Shown piece by piece: positions 12,151 through 23,062 of a stretch of DNA of 64,000 nucleotides. This DNA is from Deinandra increscens subsp. villosa (Eukaryota > Streptophyta > Magnoliopsida > Asterales > Asteraceae), in NCBI GenBank assembly GCA_039602395.1, contig JBCNJP010000025.1, forward strand, positions 42,386,922 to 42,450,921, read 5' to 3'. The position numbers were made by a program, and so were the translations under genes. Under the pieces are notes generated by a model. The model saw only the letters and a list, made by a program, of their open reading frames with translations. It was not told the origin of the DNA and searched no databases. The stretch's first letter is position 1, and each line of letters opens with the position of its first letter.

Positions 12151-14823
12151 TGTGACAACCGTCACTTCCCGAGTTAACTCCGTTAACTTTTTCCGTTAGA
12201 TCCGTTAGTTCCGTTAGTTCTGTTAACGAACCCGAGACCCGTTATTTGAATGATTTTATAATTATTCATGTTTACTTGGTAATTGACCTTAGTAACTTGT
12301 TTCGTGAACTTATTTCGTGACCTTATGTGTTACTTGTGAAAATTTGCATTTTTATGCGAAACCGGGCATTGTGTGTAAATTTGGATTTTTAGGTATAAAT
12401 GATAAATTTATATAACCCGACTAAATCTTACATGCTAAATGATTTAAAAACACTTGGAAACATTTTTAGGATTTTTACTTTACAATTTTTTTTAGCAAAA
12501 ACCCATTTAAATGAGTTTTATACTACTTTTGTTTAAACTAAAAACTTGAGGGACCATTTTTGTAAATTTTCCCTTAAACAAATCTGCATATTCTCTCCCC
12601 CTCTCCCTCATTCTTCACAATTTCATCAGCTCATCTCCATCTCTCTCTCTCGTTCACGGCTTCACAACACACACACACACATTCTTGCAATTTTGGAGAA
12701 ATCAAACTACAAGGAGGTGAATTCGGGTTTCTACAAGCTCCAAGAACATCAAGGAAGCTTCATCTCTCCTTCCTCTTCTTCTGATCGCGATTTCTACCTC
12801 CATCTTGTAAGCCCTAACTTTTTGAAATTCGAAATCTATGGTTGCATGTATGTTTTTCGGTGTTTATGTGCTAAATGGAGTGTTGATATGCTCATGTTTC
12901 ATGTTTTAGGATAAGATGTGTTAACTTATGACTTGGGACAGATTTGAACTCGTGATTAGGGCTGGGTTTTGAGTTCAATTTCTGCTATGAATGCTCTCTT
13001 ATGTATAATGGGTGTTTAGTTATGAATTTTGGACGTTTATGCCCTTGTATGCTAGTTACTTGATGAGATTTTGCTATGGTTATGATATGATCTTGTTCTT
13101 GACAGAAATTACATGTTATTATGGTTATAAACTTGTTAGTAAGTGTTGAATGGAGCAAATGTTAGCATAGAATTGAAATTCCAAACTTTCACAAACTTAA
13201 AAATTCTAACAGCTTTGACCAGAAATTTTGGTCAACTTGCAGCAGCCATAACTTTCTCAATTTTGCTCGAAACTGATTGATTCTTTTTCCCTAGTAAAGT
13301 AGGATGTCTTAGCTTTACAACGGCTACTCGCACACTTTCTAAAACCTCCGTTTGGTCACCCAAATCACTGCTGCAAGTTGGGTGCGCAAAGCTGTCAAAT
13401 TCAGTGAAAAGTAGACTTTGCAAATTGGTTGGGCATGTAAAACTTGTTTTAATGGTGTGATTGCTATTTGGACTTGATGTTTATATAATAAAAGTAAGAT
13501 CTGGAGTTGTTGGTTCATAAATTCCAAATTTTGAATGAGATATGCAAGTTTTCATTCTACTTTGACTAGTTGCTAAACACTAAAATGTGCCAACTTCCGA
13601 TGTGCATAACTTCTTCGTTTCTCAACATTTTTAGTTGATTCTTTTTGCTACAATTCCTAAATGACATGTAGTATATGCCTGTAAAATTTAAGAATCTAAT
13701 TCCAAGTATTGTGGATTTTAGCTATGCCACTAGTTAAGTGCTTGAAGTTTGACTTTCTGGGTCAACTTTGACATAAATTGCAATTTCTTGATTTTCTCCC
13801 AATTGGGGACTTGTATGTGCAATAAGAGACTTGTATGATTACATGAAACGTGTTTAGGTGCTTATGTGCTAGTTTCGTCCTCGCGACACCTTCTAATTTT
13901 ATTAGACCATATTTATCCGAATAGGTTGACTTTGACCAACCTGTTGAATCAAGTGCTAGTTACCAGTGCACCCTAAGGTGAGTTCCACTTACTATTATTG
14001 TTATATCCGGTTTAGGATGATAACGCGCAAATAGTTGCATCCGGTAAAGGATGGCAACCCAACGGTAAAGGTACATCTTTACTTGAGTAATTTTCCGACA
14101 AAATATCATATGTTGCACTGAATTGATTTCCTTAAAAAGTCCTTACATTCGGGCCGTTAATATACAGTAGCGAGGTAATATTGAGTAGTACTACTGGGGA
14201 TTGACACCCCCGCTCAGCGGTGCACGGGATGCACCCTCCGACTGGCGGTCGGACTGAGATCAATGTTAGCCTACCCACCGTGATCCGGATAGACACGGGA
14301 AGGCAAGGTTCATAGGTATTCCCTATCAAAAACATTGTCAGCTTCGGTTACGAACAATTCAGGTGTACATAACTATAGGCTAGCTACCTACGATATGGAA
14401 CTTTACTGGCCTTATGATTATTGATTGTGTTTTACCTTTCTTTATTCATACATTAGGTCTACATGTGGCGTGTAGACCGCTCTAGTGAACTCACCAGCCT
14501 TGGCTGACACTTGATTGTTGAATGCTTTTCAGGTTAGCTTGGAGGATCATGGATGGCACGGGCGTTGGCAGTACTTGTCCTTTGTAAAACCCTTTTGGAA
14601 ATTGTATTTCAGATGCTTTAGAAATCACTTTTACTAAACTAGAACCTTGTAAACTTTTAATGCTTCCGCTGATTTTTGTGAAATGTAAACTCTGTTTTAT
14701 TTAATGCAATACATGAATGTTTACCCCTTTAACTATGGCTTGGTTGTAACTAAAGACTTGGATCCTGGTCTGGATCACACCCCACACGGTTATACTCCGT
14801 TAGTGGAAATTGGGGGTGTGACA
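12151..14823 (+). mobile_element. 3' LTR of the LARD-like element
   Basis: This copy corresponds base for base to 4972-7644 wherever I compared. It has the predicted donor at 12807 and the 3' splice-like block ending at 14532. It ends GGGGGTGTGACA and is followed by ACACG. Confidence 0.9.
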
Positions 14824-14828
14824 ACACG
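14824..14828. repeat. Target-site duplication, right copy (ACACG)
   Basis: This is the perfect match to 4967-4971. It closes the insertion, so 14829 joins 4966 in the pre-insertion sequence. Confidence 0.9.
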
Positions 14829-15240
14829 GATAATCAGGTTTTATACGCAATGCCTGCCTAGATAGATCTCCGGCTACCTGTGCTTTTCCCCTTTCCAGTT
14901 ACTACATGTCTACTGCTAGGAACCTAACTCCGAAGGAATTTTCAAAATCAAAATTTTCAGAATCCTAAAATGGCACGTAAGGCACTATTACTAAGGATAG
15001 AGGATAGGAAGCTAGAAGGGATTAGTGTACACGTGTGTGTCAAGTGTTAAGGAAAATGTGAGACTAAGAGAGGCAAGTTTAAGCAGCATCTAAAGACTAA
15101 AGATATGGGGCTATGATTTCTCACAAGTCGGATTATCATTCGAATAAATCACCATTAGTAATGATAATTCAAATTGAATATTGAGTCATATCCCATTTTA
15201 AAAGAAAGGGGGATTTAGTGGATACTCACCTGATAAGTAG
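14829..15240 (-). other. Interrupted leader plus inverted family A segment
   Basis: 14829-15105 continues the leader of the gag element and shows no motif. About 15110-15240 is the reverse complement of the family A segment at 717-850 (ctacttatcag...gaatgataatccgact). It lies directly against an inverted family A end at 15241, an order not seen in the intact family. This points to a local rearrangement. Confidence 0.55.
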
Positions 15241-15598
15241 ACTCACACCCCAACCAACGGCGGAATATGTCGGGGCGCAATGATTGTCCAGATGCACATG
15301 ACAACTAAAATAAGCTGTAATACTTAAACATGCCCTTTTTTATTAATCAACTATATATATTGTAAAATAATATTAAACATGTGGAAATACATATCAAACT
15401 GATTTAAAGTCTTTAATCTAGGTCCAGCAATCCTATCGTGATCACATCAAAGCTCAAGTATAAATTCCTGAAACATGTATAAAATCAAGTGTCAACTACA
15501 AAAGTAGTTGGTGAGTAAACACAAGTTTATAAAACATATTTTTAACACATGCGATATACTTTATAAGAGATACATTCATATATATATACACGTATTCA
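15241..15598 (-). mobile_element. Inverted 3' fragment of LTR family A
   Basis: Its reverse complement matches 1060-1415, including the CTAGATTAAAGACTTTAAATC block and the GGTTGGGGTGTGA end. It carries the ACTCACC ... CAG block on the minus strand. It meets a plus-oriented family A copy head-on at about 15598. Confidence 0.7.
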
Positions 15599-16462
15599 CC
15601 TTTGTTCTCCACGATTTGAGCTTCTACGTGTTGGATTCGGCCAATTAGTCACCCTAGACACATGTAGCAACCTCCTGCGCCTCTCTTGACTACAAATACA
15701 CCTCCAATTCATCCTAAATCAATCACAAATTCCTCAAATCATCATCTAAAAACCCTTGTTCTTGGCCGGATCTTCTTCATTCAAATTCGAGCCAATCGTA
15801 AGGTGTTAAGAGCTGGATTTCTGCAGTACATCATTATTAGGTATGATTTACAATAATCTATCTCAGTTTTTGATAATATTGTGTCTAAGTATGATTTTTA
15901 AAAATGTATAAAAATTAGGTTTCTTGAGCTTGTTTTGCTAAAATCGGGTGATCGAGTTGGAATTAGGGTCTGAATTTTTGTACGTAATCCTAAAATAATG
16001 CGTTTTAAGAAAGCCCTAAGTTAATTTCTAGTTTTGGGAAGGTTTGGTATTTTATCTAAAAATTGGTCAAAGTTAGGGTTTTCGGGTCGTTGTTCTGCCC
16101 AAATTGAGTAAACGGTGTTAAATTAAGGTTTGATATTTTGAGGAATATTATAATATATTATAATGAATAAAACCATAAGGTTATACTTTTTATAAAATGT
16201 TTTGGTATTTATTTATAAATACGTTGAAATTAGGGGTTTATCAAGACGTTGCTTTGCCAAAATTGAACAAACGGGTTAAGTTTAGGGCTAATCTTTTAAA
16301 GGTATATTATAAAATAATATTTTAATTAAAAACCCTAAATTTATTCCATTTAATAAAAGATTTTGCTAATTATTTGATAAATATTTCAAAATTAGGGTTT
16401 TAAATATGATTATTTAATATTAAACAAACCGGGAGGTATTGGGACTTGAAATTTGGATATAG

Positions 16463-16516
<54 letters not shown>

Positions 16517-17325
16517 GTATTTATGGGTCCAAAGTTGATAAAATAAAACATTATCATTAATTTTTTGATAAAGGACAAAATGGTCTTTTAATCAAATAAA
16601 ACCTAACAATCCTTAAGTCCCTCGTGTCTTTAGAACTATAATCATTATCATTCCTGTATTCATTTAGCATGTCCGTTCGTTAGGATAATCAACAAGTCAT
16701 TATCTCTCGTAATCGGTCCCATCTCTTGTTTCCAATCTACTAATCAGGTGAGTAATCTCTGCCCCTTTTCTCATTTTCACTTTGGGGTGTAACATATATC
16801 CTATATCGATAAGCTTTCCAATGGTTCTCAATTGCAAATACGTATGTGCTCTGTGAATGAATTATGTGTTATATAATGTGTGGTAGGAATTGCCAATAGG
16901 TGGATTTCAAGGGGTTTCAACAAGTTTTCAATAGGTTTTCTAGTTGATAATTATAGTGATATGTTATTTTTTCCTTATTATTCTGACATATGACACTTTG
17001 CATGTTTTCAGTAAAAATATATATATATATATATACTTAAACCAGGATTGATCACCAACTACTTTTGTAGTTGACACTTGATTTTATACATGTTGCAGGA
17101 ATCGATACTTGAGCTATGTTGTGATCACGCTAGGATTGCTGGACCTAGATTAAAGACTTTAAATCAATTTGATATGTATTACTGCAAGTTTAATATTACT
17201 TGTAAAATATCTTAAATTGATTAATAAAAAGGGCATGCTTAAGTATTACAACTTACTTTAGTTGTCATGTGCATCTAGACAATCATTGCGTCCTGACATA
17301 TTCCACCGTTGGTCGGGGTGTGACA
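15599..17325 (+). mobile_element. Long LTR, family A, plus-oriented copy
   Basis: It matches 1-1416 over its right half and ends GTCGGGGTGTGACA at 17325. Its 15780-16450 part is also related to 38500-38960 of the solo LTR at 37521-40840 (shared AATCGGGTGATCG and AATTAGGGTCTGAATTTTTG). A donor-like GTATGATTTA is at 15841 and TGTTGCAG ends at 17098, predicting an LTR-internal intron of about 1.26 kb. It sits in the 5' LTR of the minus-strand Gypsy element, which resumes at 17326. The left boundary is only approximate. Confidence 0.7.
16466..16513. repeat. (TA)n microsatellite in family A LTR
   Basis: This is a near-pure run of TA for about 48 bp. The equivalent site at 474-482 has only a few units, so the run expanded in this copy. 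Confidence 0.95.
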
Positions 17326-17882
17326 AATTTTTGTTTTATTTTTTTTTTCTTTTTAATCATTCGCTACTCGTTTTAACTCGATAACCTATAAAATTTTACA
17401 TGCAACTTATATTAACCTTATAAAACAGTAAGGAACATTAAAATATGATTTTTGAATTTTACGTGACTCCCGGTTATCAACAGATTTGCACAAAAAACGG
17501 TAAATTCATTTACTTGCGTTTTAATTTACAAAATTGATCTAAAATTTTACCAATTGGTTTTTAATGTTATAAAATGATTTTAGAATATTCCATAGTATAT
17601 ATTTGAAGATAAAAACCTCAAGATTCCCAGTAAATGATAAATCGAATACCGAAATCGCGTAAAAACCAAAAATAGCTTTATTTTTGTTTTAAGCAAATCG
17701 TTTAACCTAAAACTTTCAAAATTTATTACTTTGCTTTCAAAAATGATTATCGAGTATCCCGAACATAATCTAATTGTATATTTTAGACAAATTCTTTCGA
17801 TAATACTGAAATCAAACTCGATTTGCATGATAAGTTCAAATTCGGGTCGGGTTTTGTAAATGGGTCAGGCACGGATGTTACA
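17326..17882 (-). mobile_element. 5' LTR portion of minus-strand Gypsy element (family B)
   Basis: It is homologous to about 1503-2062 and on the minus strand begins TGTAACATCCGTGCC at 17882. With the PPT-flanked copy at 2062 it brackets the gag at 3475-4662, so both are best read as the LTRs of one element. The rest of this LTR is displaced by the family A copy at 15599-17325. The pairing is inference, because the far flank is outside the window. Confidence 0.7.
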
Positions 17883-18787
17883 CCTCGCGGCTACAGATTT
17901 ACCACGCGGTGACTTGAGCACCGAGAAAATCACGTACGTCGGATCGGGCGCGAACTAGGGTTTGTGGACGATGGATGAACACGCCGTGTGACGGCGGTTC
18001 GCGGCGATGAGGTCGACGGTGAGCGGGCGGCGGCGGTAGTGCGATGGGGAGCGGCGGAGGTGGTCGCGGTTGCTTCTGCGGCTCTGTGTTAGGCTGCGGA
18101 GACGATCACGTCTATGGTGGCGACAGTCAGGCAAGCGGCGGCTTTGGCTTGCGAAGCGGTGGACGGCGGCGGCAGACGACAGGCAGCGGCGGCGGACTCG
18201 GGTGTCACGGCGTTGCGACTCGGCGATGGTTGAGGATTCCTTGTTCTCGCGAGCGATCGGATGAACCACCGGAGAAAAGCGACGGCGACGCCGACGGCGA
18301 CCTAGGGCTAGGCCGAAAATCGCAGGGAGAGAGGGAGAGGAGGGGGGCCGAAAGTTCTACCTGAGGATTAGGGTTTCGTGCCTCCCTTAATCAATTATAT
18401 ATAACTGATTAAGTTTTCGATTAGTCCCTTGTTTCTATTTAATCCTTAATCGAGCCATTTAATTGCGAGACTAACATTCAACTCTTAAATATTTGTCTCT
18501 TGCCGAGACTTAACGAATATTAGTTAAAGTATTAATTCATTAATTGTCGTCTAAGATGTAAATAATATTTAACGTCTTTTGTCGCTTAATTAATCTTGAT
18601 GATTAATTATGAATAATTAATTAATTTATTTATTAAACCAGTTATAAACAAATAATTAATTCTTCTGCGAATTTTTCGGTTATATAGGTAAGCGGACTTT
18701 AGAACCCGTTGCCTCTGGTGTAACTCTTACGGGTCTTTACCGGGTCGGGTACTTGATTTAGTTGGGTCTGGACACCTAAATCCAACA
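17883..18787 (-). mobile_element. Copia-like LTR remnant
   Basis: On the minus strand it begins TGTTGGATTTAGGTGTCC at 18787 and runs through an AT-rich part into a GC-rich part (17940-18360). The GC-rich part produces overlapping Gly- or Arg-rich frames on both strands (up to 106 codons), which I do not treat as genes. The TGTTGG start is typical of Copia LTRs. The Gypsy family B element is inserted at its left edge. Confidence 0.5.
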
Positions 18788-19893
18788 TTACCTGTTAGTA
18801 CCTAGTTCTTGATCGTCATGTGAAGTATCGGGTACAAGACAAGTGATGGAAGAATGCTGCTGTCTGATCCCTTGGCGAACTCCAAGTTCGGACATGTCCG
18901 AACTTGTCCGAACCCGAGGTTCGGACAATCGGTTTTTCAGCCTTATAAATAGCTTATCATTTGTATGATTAAGAACGGCTGGTCAAATCTTCTAGGTGTC
19001 TTTCTGTGTAAACTCTTTGTGGTCTAATACAATCTTCATTATATTTACTCATCGTGTTCATCTCGTTTTACATTGATTTCATTACGACTAAGTAGACGAT
19101 CCACCGCTCACGCATTTTCATTACCAACCCCCATTCCCGACCAAATACTTTTAGTCTGCACATGCATGGTCTGCCGGGTTTGCTTACATAGATGATAAGG
19201 ACCCCGAACGTATCATGTAGCATGGGACGCGAGTCACTCAAAGGATCATGCATCATCCCCCAACCGAGTGTCACAAGTCCAGTTGATGAGATTTCGACTC
19301 CTCAAATGGTCTGTGATACGTAGAGCACGTTTGGTTCAAAAGATTAATAATAAAGTTTCAATAAAAAGGGTTTTCATAAAGTCATTAAACACACCTTAAG
19401 CGAGTACATAAAGTAATTAACCAACCCACTAAAGGTTTATTACTTCCAAAGTAAGTATAAGAATTTAGCCAAGCATGGATTTAAAGATTTGCTTAAGAGA
19501 AAAAGAAGGATTCATAGACAAATACTGACAAAATCTTACTTAAGTTAAAGTTCTTATAAAATTAATTACAAAACATAAAAACGCCAAATGGCTCAATAAA
19601 ACTACAAGAAGAGAGGAAAGAATTGAACAAGTTGAAATGAGGGAGGAGGGCTCCTTTTATAGGTAGTTTGGAAGAATGGCACGGGGCGTGCCTATCATAG
19701 ACACGGGTCGTGCTATGCAAGAGATCATCCAGAGAATCTTCTACTAGCGGGCACGGGGGTGTGTGGTGCAGAAGTGACTCAGAGACGTTTCTTGAGGATG
19801 GACACGAGGCGTGCCTACTTGAACACGGGCCGTGCCTAAGCAGAAATCTTGGAACTTTTGTGTTTTTGATCTCTTTTTGTTCATGATTTTTTC
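18788..19893. other. LTR remnants, unclassified
   Basis: No coding sequence was found. A TATA-like CTTATAAATAGC is near 18942 on the plus strand, after a small inverted cluster of TTCGGACAATC/GTCCGAAC motifs. 19280-19890 looks like the R-U5 side of a minus-strand LTR (a reverse TATAAAAGG at about 19655 and short GGCACGGGNCGTGCC palindromes). Confidence 0.4.
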
Positions 19894-22478
19894 TGTGACA
19901 TCCGAGAATTTCAAGGTTTACTTCCGTTAGACAATCTCCGTTAGTTACGTCATAAGTGTTAACTTAAGTAACTAATGCATAACTAGGCCGAATACGTCCA
20001 CGACCTTTGGTTGATCACCGAACCCGCCCATATGTGTTATGTGTTCATTTATTGTTGTCATTATGTGCAATGTGATTTAAACGCATGATTTAATATTATG
20101 AATAGCATGACAAATTGTAAATCCTTGATTATGTGAAAATTGTCTAAGTTGTGCAGCCAGCGAAACTAACGGGCGAAACTATAGTGTCGCCCGGTAGTCA
20201 GCTGAGCTATTCGATAACACGTGATCAGAGCTAGTTTCGCCTGACCAGCGAAACTGCCAGCGAAACTAGCCTCTGATATAAATAATCTTAATAAACCCTA
20301 GTTCTCCTATTTGCCTCATTTACACAAAAACACACACATTCTTCTCTGGAAATCTGGTCAGCTGAAAACCATCAAGAAAAACCAAGATCTCAGCCTCAAG
20401 ACAACATCCATTCGATTCCTTGATCGAATCGTGAGTCCCAAAACCTTCCTTTATGCCATTTCTATGTGTTTTCTATGTGTTTCTTCATAAAGCATGCCTA
20501 AATATCTGTGATATCATTAGATCTTCTGTAGGAATGCTTAGGAATGCTAGATCTACCATAAAGTTGATAACTTTACGTGTAAAACTGATCCATGATAAAG
20601 ATTTATGCTATTTAGGTCATTTTAGGGTTTTAAATGCATTTTGGTGATTTGATGATGAAAATGCATGTTTAAGGTGTTAAAGCTTACTGATTTATGTTGG
20701 TAAATGGTTATGAATGCTAGATAATGAATTGCATGTAATATGGAAGCTGTTAGATTGATTTTTAGGCTGATTTATGTGTTTTTCGCGACCAGCGAAACTG
20801 TCATGTTCTCTGGGCGAAACTGTCCAGCGAATTTATGCATATCTTCAACCAGCGACACTATGCAGCGAAACTGCAGTGTCGCCGGGTAAACCAACCAGAC
20901 CAGCTCGAGCGAATCTACCGAGCGAAATTCCCTGAACGAAAGTTCAAACCAGTTTCGGGCGAAACTAGGCTAGCGAAACTGTGTCAACAGTTTCGAGCGA
21001 AACTAGCCTAGCGAAACTGTGTCATCGGGTATTGCCTAGCGAAAGTGCTGCCCGTGCACATAGCGAAACTGACTAGCGAAACTGCTAGCGAAACTGAGAC
21101 CAGAATCCAAACTTGTGAAATTTACTTGAATGTTATGCCATGACTTACATGATTATGCCATGATGATACATGCTTTGATTTCTGATGAATATGAACCCTT
21201 GTCTATGATCAACCATCGGTGTCGTGTGTCTGTATGTCGAGTCATAGTTCCAACGTGCTATGTTATGGGCCATAGTGACGTTAAGTAAAGATTAGACACC
21301 AAACTAATACTTAAGACCTAAACGTGTCCATAGGTCTTCGTTAAGCAAAACTTGGATTATATAACAAGTGTAGCAGTGCAACCAAAGGTGAGTGTCACTA
21401 ACCCACTTACTGTGAGCCCGTTTGGGACACACTGAATACCTTAATGGAAAACAATGCTGACAACTTTACGAGTGCTATGCACCACTTGATGAAACTGAAA
21501 ACTTAGAATGCTATGCATCTACTTGATGAACTTGAAGTGTTTTATGGGAAACACTTGTGAAACTTAACAAACTATTTCTGAAACGAAAACCGTTTTAATA
21601 TGGCTAGTGTAGGTTAATGTCTAAACCACATGATATCACATGATTTCTAAGGATTGCCTTTTTAACTGAAAAAGTCCTCAACTTAATTGTGCCATTAATT
21701 GTAAAGCGAGGGGATGTTGGGTAGATCTACTGGAGAATGACAAACTCCGCCTCGTGACACTGGAGGTGCATGGAGGTACAATATCAGCCTATCTGACCGT
21801 GATCCCGAGAGGACACGGGGGAGGCAAAGCCGCGATGACGAATGTCCGCAAAACAAAATGGCTGAAGGCTCTGCCTCTACTATACTTAATCGTCAGCTTT
21901 GGTACAAACTTCCTTAGTGCATGGAAACAACGGATTAGCTACCCGCGATATCGGTTGAGCACTTTAATTATACAAGACTAGTACATACCTGATAACTCTG
22001 TTACGGACAATAACTCTACTAAATAACAAATGTTTATGAATTGGCGTATATAACTGAGCATTGCTTTTCACAAACAAATATTACGAATACATATGTTGAG
22101 ACGATTATGATTATGAGACCGGGCCAATGCATGACATGCCCACTGTGAACTCACCAACCGTTAGGTTGACACTTGCGTGGTTTTCACTTTTGCAGATCGT
22201 TGAAGAGTATCCATTGAAGGTTGGCATGGCACGTGAAGACTTTTACTTTCATTAAACTAACTGGGGATTTTGATTTGAAACAATGATTTGTAAAGCACGT
22301 GGCTAGTGCTAAGATACTATTGTTTTATTCCGCTGCGTAACTTTTGAAACTGTTTGAAATGAATGTTTTGGACTTTACTCTGATTCGTTTAGTATTTGTA
22401 ACTAATGGTTGTGGTCCTGGTTTGCTCGCACCCCTTAACGGTATAAACTCCGTTAGTGGTTAATTTGGGGGTGTGACA
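19894..22478 (+). mobile_element. Solo LTR, 2.6 kb, related to the LARD-like LTR
   Basis: It starts TGTGACATCCGAG and ends TTTGGGGGTGTGACA, with CGTTAGTGG just before the end as in the LARD-like LTR. The flanks TTTTC and TGTTC agree at four of five bases, an aged duplication. A TATA-like GATATAAATAATC (20275) is followed by a leader, a donor GTGAGT at 20431, and the ACTCACC...TTGAC...TTTTGCAG block ending at 22195. No primer site or internal region adjoins it, so it is read as a solo LTR from recombination. The 75-codon frame at 21754-21981 is not supported as a gene. Confidence 0.75.
20156..21093 (+). repeat. AGCGAAACT motif clusters inside the solo LTR
   Basis: More than 20 copies of AGCGAAACT or GCGAAACT occur in two clusters, 20156-20275 and about 20785-21093, with irregular spacing. 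The second cluster lies in the predicted intron. The motif resembles TTAGCGAACTT at 7846-8285, but here it is in the LTR and not behind the primer site. Confidence 0.8.
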
Positions 22479-22978
22479 TGTTCCTTTTGTGATTTTTGCT
22501 TTGTTTAACCTGAAAAACTAAAAAGAAAGCAAAATGACTTTGTTTTGTTGTTAGTTAACCAGAATTAGACCACAATGTGGGAGATATTTAATAAAAATTA
22601 TGTATAATTTGATGCATATCATATTTTCTATTTCATTCTGGTTTTACATGTGTTAACTAATAATTTTTAATACCTATTCCATTCCAGTGGATGCCCAATT
22701 TGCTAAACCACCTAGTGAACTATTTGCTACTATTGAATTTTGTAGCATTAAATTGATGGGGGTTCAAAAAATCCAAGCTTGAAGTCTTGGCCTATGAAAA
22801 TGATGTTGGGCCGTGTAGGACTAACAAGGCGAATGACTTATTGGATTCTTATATGGGCATGTTCATAAGTGCCAAATATCACCAGCAAAGACACTACTGA
22901 ACATATTGAATGTCAGTATTACAATATAAAATTTCATAATTACTCATTAATATGTTTCCTTATGACTACATATGAAGT
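22479..22978. other. Unclassified AT-rich sequence
   Basis: No convincing gene was found. A short exon-like piece after TCCATTCCAG at 22687 reads about 30 codons open and then stops. It has no recognisable family. Confidence 0.4.
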
Positions 22979-23062
22979 TTTAAATAATTTCAAATTCAGT
23001 GAACAAATGTCCCTAAATATATACCGAAAATAATGCGCATTTAAATTCAAGTATGAATAATT

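Larger units (their letters stand above)
4972..14823 (+). mobile_element. Complete non-autonomous LTR retrotransposon (LARD-like)
   Basis: The element is 9852 bp with two 2673-bp LTRs (4972-7644 and 12151-14823), TG...CA ends, a tRNA-Met-type primer site, a polypurine tract next to the 3' LTR, and a perfect ACACG duplication. Matching positions in the two LTRs are offset by exactly 7179 bp throughout, and every stretch I compared by eye is identical, so the insertion is recent. The 4.5-kb interior shows no gag, protease, RT, RNase H or integrase motif, and no frame longer than about 140 codons. It must have moved with proteins from another element. The LTR ends resemble the solo LTR at 19894-22478. 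The class (large retrotransposon derivative) is inferred from structure. Confidence 0.9.

Noticed and set aside
18044..18364. Gly-rich 106-codon frame, with an Arg-rich frame opposite
   Set aside because: GC-rich LTR sequence opens frames on both strands by composition. No domain, start context or homology is seen.
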